Source of the DNA: Streptomyces sp. RerS4
GTDB taxonomy: Bacteria > Actinomycetota > Actinomycetes > Streptomycetales > Streptomycetaceae
Reading direction: 5' to 3'
Assembly (NCBI RefSeq): GCF_023515955.1
Contig: NZ_CP097322.1
Span: forward strand, 868,001 to 932,000
DNA length: 64,000 bases
The translations under genes were made by a program, and so were the position numbers. Position 1 is the first letter of the stretch. The number at the start of each line of letters is the position of its first letter. Positions 1-6,655 of the stretch are shown piece after piece. Under the pieces are notes generated by a model. The model was given only the letters and a program-made list of their open reading frames with translations. It made no database searches and was not told where the DNA came from.

Positions 1-917
1 ACGGTCAGGTCGTTCCAGGGGTCGGTGCCGATCTCCCGGATGAGGCCGCCGACCTCCTTGACGAACGCGGCGCGGAAGTCGGCGCCGCCCTCGGCGACGT
101 ACTTGTAGATGAGCGGGAGCTCTTCGCTCAGCACGTTGCGGTCGTAGTCGCGCAGGTAGCGGGCGTACTTCTCGCCCGGCTTGGCGAGCAGCGCCTCGCG
201 GACGAGGCGGACGGAGGTGACGCGGTCGATGACGGAGACCGGGTCGGTGGAGCGCTGGGTGATGGAGCGCTCGCCGGTCTCGCGCACCCGCCAGTGGTAG
301 ACGACGTCGCTGATCACGTCGACGCTCTTGGCGAAGTAGTGGGCCGGGATGCTGACGGGGGCGTCCTCGTAGAGGATGCCCTCCGGGTAGCTGAATCCGT
401 GCTCTTCCCAGAAGCCGCGCCGATAGACCTTGTTCCACGCGGTGCGGTCGGTGACCAGCGCCGGGAACTTGGAGATGTGGGTCGCGAGCTGCGTCTTCGC
501 GAATGCGGCACGGTGGCCCCAGGACTGCTGCATGCCGACGGAGCGGAAGCGCTTGACGTTGCCCGCCGCGAAGTCGGAGCCGGTCTCGTCGAGGGCGCCG
601 ATCAGGCGCTCGTAGGCGTGGGGCGGCATGGTGTCGTCGCTGTCGACGAAGGCGATGTACTCGCTGCCTTCGGAGGCGTGCCGGAAGCCGACGTTCCGGG
701 CGGCGCCGAGGCCGGCGTTCTTCTGGAGGACCAGCCGGAAGCGGGGGTCACGCTCCGTGAAGGTCTTCGCGATCATCGCGCTGGTGTCCGTGGACCCGTC
801 GTCGACGATCACGACCTCGAAGTCGTCGAACGTCTGCGCCGCTATGGACTCCAGGCACTCGTCGAGATAGAGCTCGACGTTGTAGACGGGTACGACGATG
901 CTCAGGCGCGGGGGCAT
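1..917 (-). CDS. Family 2 glycosyltransferase, C-terminus cut by window edge
   Basis: The ATG at 917 opens a frame with no stop before base 1, so about 305 residues are visible and the C-terminus is missing. The N-terminus (MPPRLSIVVPVYNVE) is the classic start of a GT-A fold inverting glycosyltransferase. The nucleotide-sugar site DDGSTD is near residue 40 and the metal-binding DSDD follows near residue 90. Such enzymes transfer a sugar from a nucleotide sugar to a cell-wall or surface polymer at the inner membrane face. In Streptomyces, long proteins of this type often carry a C-terminal CDP-glycerol glycerophosphotransferase domain for teichoic acid synthesis, but that part lies outside the window, so the acceptor is unknown. 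Family is certain, substrate is not. Confidence 0.9.
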   Translation of the reverse strand, partial: MPPRLSIVVPVYNVELYLDECLESIAAQTFDDFEVVIVDDGSTDTSAMIAKTFTERDPRFRLVLQKNAGLGAARNVGFRHASEGSEYIAFVDSDDTMPPHAYERLIGALDETGSDFAAGNVKRFRSVGMQQSWGHRAAFAKTQLATHISKFPALVTDRTAWNKVYRRGFWEEHGFSYPEGILYEDAPVSIPAHYFAKSVDVISDVVYHWRVRETGERSITQRSTDPVSVIDRVTSVRLVREALLAKPGEKYARYLRDYDRNVLSEELPLIYKYVAEGGADFRAAFVKEVGGLIREIGTDPWNDLT

Positions 918-1103
918 GGGTAGCGGATTCTCCAGCGTTTTTGCTTTGTCGATGGCGTGATGATCAGCTGATTACAGCATCCTACTCTGTAACGGGATGA
1001 TAAAGTCCGCCCATCCTCGGACATATCACGGAGGCCGGCGGCGCGGACGGCAAAGATTTCAGCCGCCCGCCACCGTGGCGTCACGGCCCTCGCCGGGCCG
1101 CTC

Positions 1104-1481
1104 TCAGATCTCCAGCTCGGCCTCGATGCGCTTGAGCTGGTGGCGGGCCATGGCCAGGTTGGCGCGGCCCCGGTCGAGGGCGAGGTAGAGGAAGAAGTGG
1201 CCGCTCGACCCCCGGGCCTTCATCAGGCGGATCAGGTGGTACTGGTTGCCGAGCGTGATCAGGATGTCCTCGATCTCGTCGTTCAGACCGAGCATCTCCA
1301 TCGCGCGGACCTTCGCCCGCACCACGTCGGTGTTGCCCGCGGCGGCCACCGCGAGGTCGAGGTCCTTGCCGCCGCCGACGGTACCGAGGGCCATGCCGCT
1401 GGCGTAGTCGACGAGGGCGGCGCCGAGGGCGCCCTCGATGGTGGTGGTGGCTTCCTTGAGCGCGGTCTCCACGTTGGCCAT
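1104..1481 (-). CDS. Roadblock/LC7-like small protein (third of cluster)
   Basis: A 125-residue cytoplasmic protein with the pattern GAALVDYASGMALGT at residues 19-33, then a Tyr-His-Leu-Ile-Arg strand and a C-terminal helix with LDRGRANLAMAR. This fits the alpha/beta roadblock (LC7) fold of MglB and CvnB-like GTPase regulators. It is visibly paralogous to the gene at 2866-3276: both share GAALVD, SGxALGT, YHxxR and LDRxxxNLAxAR. It is the last gene of a four-gene minus-strand group and starts 63 bp after the preceding stop. AGGAAGACCC lies just upstream of the ATG. Roadblock proteins usually dimerise and modulate small GTPases, but no GTPase is encoded here, so its partner is unknown. Confidence 0.85.
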   Translation of the reverse strand: MANVETALKEATTTIEGALGAALVDYASGMALGTVGGGKDLDLAVAAAGNTDVVRAKVRAMEMLGLNDEIEDILITLGNQYHLIRLMKARGSSGHFFLYLALDRGRANLAMARHQLKRIEAELEI

Positions 1482-1544
1482 GGGTCTTCCTCTTTCTCTG
1501 TCTTCTGTCGGTCGCGGGTGTGCGATGAGGGCAAGAGCGGGACG

Positions 1545-2021
1545 TCAGGGCGCCGGCAGGGCCGGGGGGTGGGGAGGCGCCGCCGGCAGGGCCGGGGGCT
1601 GCGGCGGTACCCGCGGACCGCGCCGCCCGAGGCTGTGCTCGATCAGCTCGGATATGTGCGAGCTGGAGCGCCGTGCCTCCAGGTGGAGGCGGCCCACGTT
1701 GACGCGCGGCTGCGCGATCAGGGTGAGGACGGCCGTCTCGCCCGCCGCGTACGTGGCGACGTAGCCGCCCTCGCCGCGCACCAGCAGTTCGCGGAAGCCG
1801 CCCTGTCCGGTGCTGTCGCTGAGCCGCTGGGCGACGCCGAGGGCGGCCGCGGTCAGCGCGGCCACGGTCTCGGCCTCGGTGGCGGCGCTGTCCTGCGCGA
1901 GGACGAGACCGTCGGCGCTCGCGGCCAGGGCGCCGGTGAGCTGGGGGACGCGGGCGCGCAACCGCCGGAGCTCGGCGAGTATCTCGGCTTCCGCCTCGGC
2001 GGGCACCATCGCCGTGGTCAT
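1545..2021 (-). CDS. Roadblock/LC7 domain protein (CvnB/MglB-like)
   Basis: A protein of about 158 residues starting MTTAMVPAEAEAEILAEL, with the ATG at 2021 preceded by a GGGAGAAAGG Shine-Dalgarno region. Residues 15-130 match the roadblock/LC7 fold: helix one, then QLTGALAASADGLVLAQD, a central helix (ETVAALTAAALGVAQRL) and a strand pair around GYVATYAAGETAVLTLIA. The last 25 residues are a Pro/Ala-rich tail, probably disordered. Of the three roadblock proteins in the cluster this one is closest to the CvnB proteins of Streptomyces conservons, but the conservon partners (sensor kinase CvnA, DUF742 CvnC, GTPase CvnD) are absent. Role inferred: signalling scaffold or GTPase regulator. Confidence 0.88.
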   Translation of the reverse strand: MTTAMVPAEAEAEILAELRRLRARVPQLTGALAASADGLVLAQDSAATEAETVAALTAAALGVAQRLSDSTGQGGFRELLVRGEGGYVATYAAGETAVLTLIAQPRVNVGRLHLEARRSSSHISELIEHSLGRRGPRVPPQPPALPAAPPHPPALPAP

Positions 2022-2092
2022 GTCGGCCTTTCTCCCTTCGGGCTGCCTGCGCTCGGAACGGTCGGCGAACAGGGCCGGTCGCAGCGGGAGCC

Positions 2093-2869
2093 TCACAGAC
2101 TTGCCTCCAGTGCGTCGCGGAGCCGGCGCAGCAGTGCCACGTCCGGGGGTTGGACCTGGGCCAACCAGTCGGGCACGAGCGGGGCCGGCGCGGGGGCCGG
2201 CGGGGTGTGCGGGGTCTCGACCAGGCCCGCGGCGGCGAGCCTGCGGACGTCGAGCAGGGTGTGGAAGGCGGGCCGGCCCAGCACCCACGCCAGGTCGGCG
2301 GGGGTGCGTACGCCGTCGGCCTGCGCGAGCAGGACGCGCTGTCGGGCGGTGATCGTCTGGCCGGGCGCGGCCCGGCGGGGGACGACGGGCGCGGTGTCGA
2401 GCAGCGGGTACGGCCAGACCGCGTCCAGCAGCTCCCGGCGGCGACGGGTCTCGCGTTCGACGGCGTCCGCCGGGACGGAGCGGACGGAGCCGATCCAGTG
2501 GGTGGCGCCCCGCCGGAAGCGGGAGGGGCCACTGCCGGGCGACAGGGCGAAGAAGGCGGCGTCGAAGATGGCGGCGAGGTGGCAGATCTCCAGTTCGCCT
2601 CCGGCCAGGCCGCCGCTGTCCACGAGGAAGCGGGCGACCTGCCGGCGGGCTCCGGCCGCGTTCACGGCCTCGTTCCAGCGTTCGGGGGCGAGCGCCCCGC
2701 CGGTGGTGAGCAGGACGTCCAGCCCCGGGGTGGCGGGGCTCTCGGCGTGGACGATGCGGCCGTCCTCCAGGAAGAGGGTGCCGCGGTCGCGCAGGAGGGC
2801 GCCGGTGGCGCGTTCGGCGGCGAGGCGGGTCAGCAGGGGCGAGACGGCGATGGCGGCGGGCGCGGTCAC
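2093..2869 (-). CDS. Putative roadblock-associated regulator, DUF4388/winged-helix-like
   Basis: A 258-residue protein using a GTG start at 2869 that overlaps the stop of the upstream roadblock gene in a GTGA junction, so the two are translationally coupled. Residues 1-70 (LLTRLAAERATGALLRDRGTLFLEDGRIVHAESP) resemble the DUF4388/PatA-type N-terminal segment, in which a short beta-rich unit tests for an on/off readout. The C-terminal half (TITARQRVLLAQADGVRTPADLAWVLGRPAFHTLLDVRRLAAAGLV, described here by its ends) looks like a winged helix. Family assignment is from pattern only. Co-translation with roadblock proteins suggests it acts in the same complex or as its output. Confidence 0.72.
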   Translation of the reverse strand: MTAPAAIAVSPLLTRLAAERATGALLRDRGTLFLEDGRIVHAESPATPGLDVLLTTGGALAPERWNEAVNAAGARRQVARFLVDSGGLAGGELEICHLAAIFDAAFFALSPGSGPSRFRRGATHWIGSVRSVPADAVERETRRRRELLDAVWPYPLLDTAPVVPRRAAPGQTITARQRVLLAQADGVRTPADLAWVLGRPAFHTLLDVRRLAAAGLVETPHTPPAPAPAPLVPDWLAQVQPPDVALLRRLRDALEASL

Positions 2870-3276
2870 CTGAGCACCAACCCTTCGGCCAGGGCGCGGA
2901 GTCTGATCCGGGCGAGGGCCAGGTTGCCGTCGGCCCGGTCCAGCCACAGGTGCAGGAAGACGCTGCTGTCGAAGCTGGTCTCCACGAAGCGGAGCACGTG
3001 GTAGCCGGTGCGGGTGGTGACGATGAGGTCCTCGACGGGCGGACCGGCGGTCGCCGGGACGCCTGCGCCGGGCCCGTCCGCCGCCGGGGCGAAGGACTCG
3101 TACTCGGCCGCCGCGCGGGCCAGTTCGGCGGTCTCGGCGGCGGTGGTCTCGTGGTCGCCCACGGGAGAGTCCCCGGCGGTGCCGAGGGCCAGTCCGCTGC
3201 TCCAGTCGACCAGCGCGGCCCCGCGCGCACCAGGCAGGGCCATGGCTTCGAGCAGGCATTCGTCGATCCCGGGCAC
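2866..3276 (-). CDS. Roadblock/LC7-like protein (first of cluster)
   Basis: A 136-residue protein opening the four-gene minus-strand group, starting MPGIDECLLEAMALPGARGA at 3276 with GGGAGGGGAGCC immediately upstream. It has the same skeleton as the 1104-1481 product: GAALVDWSSGLALGT near residues 20-34, an acidic helix, then TGYHVLRFVET and a terminal helix LDRADGNLALAR. An insertion rich in Ala/Gly/Pro at residues 65-80 separates the helix from the second sheet half. The following 223 bp up to the TetR stop hold its promoter region. Paralogy with the last gene of the cluster suggests duplication within the operon or a heterodimeric assembly. Confidence 0.82.
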   Translation of the reverse strand: MPGIDECLLEAMALPGARGAALVDWSSGLALGTAGDSPVGDHETTAAETAELARAAAEYESFAPAADGPGAGVPATAGPPVEDLIVTTRTGYHVLRFVETSFDSSVFLHLWLDRADGNLALARIRLRALAEGLVLR

Positions 3277-3499
3277 GCGGGCTCCCCTCCCGGCCGGTCG
3301 TGCTGAGTTGCACGGTCGTACGGCGCGACAGGAGGGAACTTACTCAACTTCCACACTGCGAAAAGGCGTTCTGGCATTTTCCGCTGGAACATGCACGGTG
3401 GCGCGTGTCGGCATGGCCGGAACTCGATTGTTTTTGATCATCTCGGGCTCGGCGGCGCGGCCGGGATGTCCGCCGACACGATGCCCGCCGACACGGTAG

Positions 3500-4063
3500 T
3501 CAGTCGGCGGGCCGCTCCGGAAGCAGTCGCTCGACCAACACCTCCAGGAGGTGGTCGACCGGCTGGGCTTCGAGCAGGGCCGGCACGGTGAGGTCGTCCA
3601 CGACGATGCCGAGCATCGCGAAGTAGAGGAGGACGACGCCGTCCCGGTCGCCCGGCAGGCCGGCGTCCAGGTGCCAGGTGACGTTCGCCTCCAGCTCCAG
3701 CGCCTGGAAGCGGGCCATCTCCTCCCGGATCTCGGGCCGGCGGGTGGCCTCCAGCCGCAGCTCCAGCATGGCGATGTGCACGCTGCGCTCGCGCCGCATC
3801 CGCTCCAGGAGCCGGCCGAGCAGCAGCCTCGTGTCGAGCGGGCCCGCGAGGTCGGCCGGATCGGGGGCGAGGCGTTCGCGGGTGCGGTGCAGGATCTGGA
3901 CGAGGAGCTGGCTCCGGTTGGCGAAGTAGTTGGAGGCGGTCCCCGTCGGGACGCCGGCCTCCGCGTCCACGGCCCGCAGCGTCAGACCGCGCGAGCCCTC
4001 GCGGGCCAGGACTTCGATGGCGGCGTCGAGGAGCGCGGCGCGGCGCTCCGGGTTCTGGCGCAT
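3500..4063 (-). CDS. TetR family transcriptional regulator
   Basis: A 187-residue TetR repressor. The start at 4063 (MRQNPERRAALLDAAIEVLA) is chosen because it opens the canonical HTH immediately; an upstream in-frame start would add 43 residues of no family character. The HTH is at residues 10-55: GSRGLTLRAVDAEAGVPTGT followed by ASNYFANRSQLL. The C-terminal helical half (residues 75-187) is the ligand/dimer domain. It lies directly downstream of the KimA-like permease on the same strand, with an 88-bp gap that contains a perfect 9-bp inverted repeat, a likely autoregulatory operator. Effector and targets are not known. Confidence 0.92.
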   Translation of the reverse strand: MRQNPERRAALLDAAIEVLAREGSRGLTLRAVDAEAGVPTGTASNYFANRSQLLVQILHRTRERLAPDPADLAGPLDTRLLLGRLLERMRRERSVHIAMLELRLEATRRPEIREEMARFQALELEANVTWHLDAGLPGDRDGVVLLYFAMLGIVVDDLTVPALLEAQPVDHLLEVLVERLLPERPAD

Positions 4064-4111
4064 GGCGGATCCCTGGGGTGAGACGGGCCGGGGCGCGGGC
4101 CGCACCCCCGA

Positions 4112-4133
4112 GAGCACTGCATCCGCAGTGCTC
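4112..4133. promoter_or_regulatory. Perfect 9-4-9 inverted repeat, candidate TetR operator
   Basis: GAGCACTGC, four bases (ATCC), then GCAGTGCTC: a perfect 22-bp dyad centred 59 bp upstream of the TetR start at 4063 and 19 bp after the permease stop at 4152. Size and symmetry are typical of TetR operators. No T-run follows on either side, which argues against an intrinsic terminator for the permease gene, although a stem-loop in the permease mRNA could serve as one. Confidence 0.6.
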
Positions 4134-4151
4134 AGGCATACGCTAACGGAC

Positions 4152-6089
4152 CTAGGGGTGCCGCGCGGACTCCAGCAGGTACGGGACGTCAATCACCGCG
4201 ATGCCCGGCGTGAACAGCAGGCGCGCCTTGAGGCGCAGCGCGTTCTGGTTGTGCAGGGGCTGCTCCCACCAGTGCCCGACCACGTACTCGGGGATCACCA
4301 CCGACAGGATGTCGGTGCCCTCGGCGGCCGCCTGCTCCTCCAGGTACGCGAGCGCCGGTGCGACCACCTCCCGGTAGGGCGAGTGCAGCACCTTGAGCGG
4401 GATCCCCGGGTCGTGGGACGCCCAGGCCTCGCGCAGCCGCGCGGCGTCCTGCTCGTCGGCGGCGACGGAGAGCGCGGTGAGCGTGTCGGGTCGCAGCGCC
4501 CGGGCGTAGCCGAGGGCCTTGAGGGTGGGGGCGTGGACGGAGGAGACGAGGACGACGACGTGGTGGCGCGACGGTTTGCGCGGCCGTACCCCGGGGGCGA
4601 CGGCGACCTGTCGGGCCACCTGGTCGTAGTGGCGTCGTACGCCCTTCATGCCGAGGAACAGCGCGGGCATGGCGATGACGACCAGCCAGGCGCCGTGCGT
4701 GAATTTGGTGACGAGCACGATGACCAGGACCACCGCGGTCATGCAGGCGCCGACCGCGTTGATGGCGAGCCGGCGGTGGATGTGGACGCGTTCGTCGCGG
4801 GGGGTGGCGGGTGAGGCGAGGATGCGGCGCCAGTGCCGGACCATGCCGGCCTGGGAGAGGGTGAAGGAGACGAAGACGCCGATGATGTAGAGCTGGATGA
4901 GACGGGTCAGCTGGGCGTCGAAGGCGACGATCAGGGCGATGGCGGCCAGCGCGAGCAGGACGACGCCGTTGGAGTAGACGAGGCGGTCGCCGCGGTTGAA
5001 GAGCTGGCGCGGCGCGTAGCCGTCCTTGGCCAGGATCGAGGCCAGCATGGGGAAGCCGTTGAAGGCGGTGTTCGCCGCCAGGACGAGGACGCCGGCCGTG
5101 ACGGCCTGGAGCAGGTAGAAGAGGAAGTGCCAGCTCCCGAAGGTGGCCCGGCCGATCTGGGCGAGGGCGGTGGACATTGGGGTGCCGGGGGCGAGGCCCA
5201 GTTCGGTCGGGTCGGCCGCGACGTGCACGCGGTAGGCCATGGCGAGGGCGGTGATGCCGGTGAACATCGTCACCGACAGCACGCCCATCGCGGCCAGGGT
5301 GGTGGCGGCGTTCTTGGCCTTGGGCTTCTCGAAGGCGGGGACGCCGTTGCTGATGGCCTCGACGCCGGTCAGGGCGGTACAGCCGGAGGCGAAGGCGCGC
5401 AGGGCGAGGAAGACGACGGCGATGCCGGTGTAGGTCCCGGCGGCGGTGATGGGCAGGTCGGCGGATTCGGCCCGGATCGTGTCGCCGGTCGCGAGGCGGA
5501 CGGCGGCGACGGCGAACATGACGTAGACGACGAGGACGAAGCCGTAGGTGGGGATGGCGAAGACGCGCCCCGATTCGCGTACGCCGCGCAGGTTCATCAG
5601 GGTCAGCAGGACCACGAAGGCCACGGACATGCCGACTTGGTGGTCGCTGAGGGCGGGGATCGCGGAGGTGATGGCGGCGACCCCGGAGACCACGGACACG
5701 GCGACGGTCATGACGTAGTCGACGAGGAGGGCACTGGCCGCGGTGAGGGCGGCGGTGGGTCCCAGGTTCTCGGAGCTGACGATGTACGCGCCCCCGCCGC
5801 CGGGGTAGGCGTGGCAGGTCTGGCGGTAGGAGGCGATGACGACGACGAGGAGGAAGACGATGGCGGCGGCCGCGTACCAGGCGAGGTGGAGCAGCGCGAC
5901 CCCGCCGAGGGCCAGGATCAGCAGGATCTCCTCGGTGGCGTAGGCCACGGAGGAGAGCGGGTCGCTGCAGAAGATGGGGAGCGCGAGTCGCTTGGGCAGC
6001 AGGGTCTCGCCCAGACGCGCGGTGTCCAGCGGTTCGCCGACCAACAAGCGTTTCGCGTTGATACGCCTCATTCCGGCATGATCGTCCAT
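4152..6089 (-). CDS. KimA/YdaO-like APC superfamily permease (potassium or amino acid)
   Basis: A 645-residue integral membrane protein with about 12 predicted helices in the first 450 residues and a soluble C-terminal domain of about 190 residues. The N-terminal segment (RRINAKRLLVGEPL, then LPIFCSDPLSSVAYATEEIL) is the hallmark of the KimA (YdaO) branch of APC transporters, which in Bacillus takes up potassium with protons and is inhibited by c-di-AMP. Strand end TAAGTYTGIAVVFLALRAFASG and the GVEAISNGVPAF motif are also typical. Two starts are possible (6089 or 6071, MRRINAKR); neither has a strong Shine-Dalgarno. Only 44 bp separate it from the upstream hydroxylase subunit, so there is no room for a ydaO-type riboswitch leader. 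Substrate not proven. Confidence 0.85.
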   Translation of the reverse strand: MDDHAGMRRINAKRLLVGEPLDTARLGETLLPKRLALPIFCSDPLSSVAYATEEILLILALGGVALLHLAWYAAAAIVFLLVVVIASYRQTCHAYPGGGGAYIVSSENLGPTAALTAASALLVDYVMTVAVSVVSGVAAITSAIPALSDHQVGMSVAFVVLLTLMNLRGVRESGRVFAIPTYGFVLVVYVMFAVAAVRLATGDTIRAESADLPITAAGTYTGIAVVFLALRAFASGCTALTGVEAISNGVPAFEKPKAKNAATTLAAMGVLSVTMFTGITALAMAYRVHVAADPTELGLAPGTPMSTALAQIGRATFGSWHFLFYLLQAVTAGVLVLAANTAFNGFPMLASILAKDGYAPRQLFNRGDRLVYSNGVVLLALAAIALIVAFDAQLTRLIQLYIIGVFVSFTLSQAGMVRHWRRILASPATPRDERVHIHRRLAINAVGACMTAVVLVIVLVTKFTHGAWLVVIAMPALFLGMKGVRRHYDQVARQVAVAPGVRPRKPSRHHVVVLVSSVHAPTLKALGYARALRPDTLTALSVAADEQDAARLREAWASHDPGIPLKVLHSPYREVVAPALAYLEEQAAAEGTDILSVVIPEYVVGHWWEQPLHNQNALRLKARLLFTPGIAVIDVPYLLESARHP

Positions 6090-6133
6090 TTTTGACGGTT
6101 ACAGCGGTATTGAAGGCGCCCGTGCGGCCCGGG

Positions 6134-6589
6134 TCACATGCGGGCGGCCGCGCTGCGGATGGCCTCGCGGATGCGGAAGTAGGTGCCGCAGCGGCAGATG
6201 TTGGCGATGGCGTCGATGTCCTCGTCCGTCGGCTCGCTCGTCCGCTGGAGCAGGGCGACCGCGGCCATGATCTGCCCCGGCTGGCAGAAGCCGCACTGGG
6301 CGACGTCCTGCTCCAGCCAGGCTTCCTGCACCGGGTGCAGCCGGTCCCCGTCCGCGAGCCCCTCGATGGTGGTCACCCGCTTGCCCGCGCAGGCGGAGAC
6401 CGGCACCACGCACGGGCGGACGTCGACCCCGTCGAGGTGGCTCGTACAGGCCTTGCAGACGTCGACCCCGCAGCCGTACTTGGGGCCGGTGACGCCCAGC
6501 ATGTCCCGCAGGACCCACAGGAGCGGCAGGTTGTCGGGGGCGTCGACGGTGACGCTCTCCCCGTTGACGATGAAGGTGTGCGAGGGCAC
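6134..6589 (-). CDS. (2Fe-2S) subunit of a molybdenum hydroxylase (IorA/XdhC-like small subunit)
   Basis: A 151-residue electron-transfer subunit of the xanthine dehydrogenase family, closest in layout to isoquinoline 1-oxidoreductase alpha. The plant-type ferredoxin cluster ligands are visible as [16 protein letters not shown] around residues 39-54 with a further Cys at residue 60 ([10 protein letters not shown]). The second [2Fe-2S] site is in the helical half as QCGFCQPGQ (near residue 100) and ICRCGTY (near residue 134). It lies 66 bp downstream of the catalytic subunit gene on the alternative side: the order on the minus strand is large subunit, then this gene. There is no FAD subunit, as expected for the Ior type, which passes electrons to cytochrome or another acceptor. 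Confidence 0.93.
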   Translation of the reverse strand: MPSHTFIVNGESVTVDAPDNLPLLWVLRDMLGVTGPKYGCGVDVCKACTSHLDGVDVRPCVVPVSACAGKRVTTIEGLADGDRLHPVQEAWLEQDVAQCGFCQPGQIMAAVALLQRTSEPTDEDIDAIANICRCGTYFRIREAIRSAAARM

Positions 6590-6607
6590 GGCGTGCTCCA
6601 GGTTCGG

Positions 6608-6635
6608 GGATACGGGATACCGGATACGGGATACG
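6608..6635. repeat. Four tandem copies of a 7-bp unit GGATACG
   Basis: Four head-to-tail copies of GGATACG (the second ends in C) fill most of the short gap between the two molybdenum hydroxylase subunit genes. A further GGGACG follows. It lies upstream of the small-subunit ribosome-binding region. The unit length is not a multiple of three, and copy-number change would alter only the spacer. Confidence 0.85.
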
Positions 6636-6655
6636 GGACGCGCGGTACGGGCGGT

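Noticed and set aside
963-972. Palindrome ATCAGCTGAT upstream of the glycosyltransferase gene
   Set aside because: A 10-bp palindrome in an AT-richer promoter region; no extended symmetry or matching copy was found to support a regulatory call.
3470-3495. 11-bp direct repeat CCGCCGACACG near the TetR stop
   Set aside because: Short and GC-rich; 15-bp period with no further copies, likely chance.
6090-6133. Possible ydaO-type (c-di-AMP) riboswitch before the KimA-like gene
   Set aside because: Only 44 bp separate the start from the upstream gene, too short for that riboswitch.
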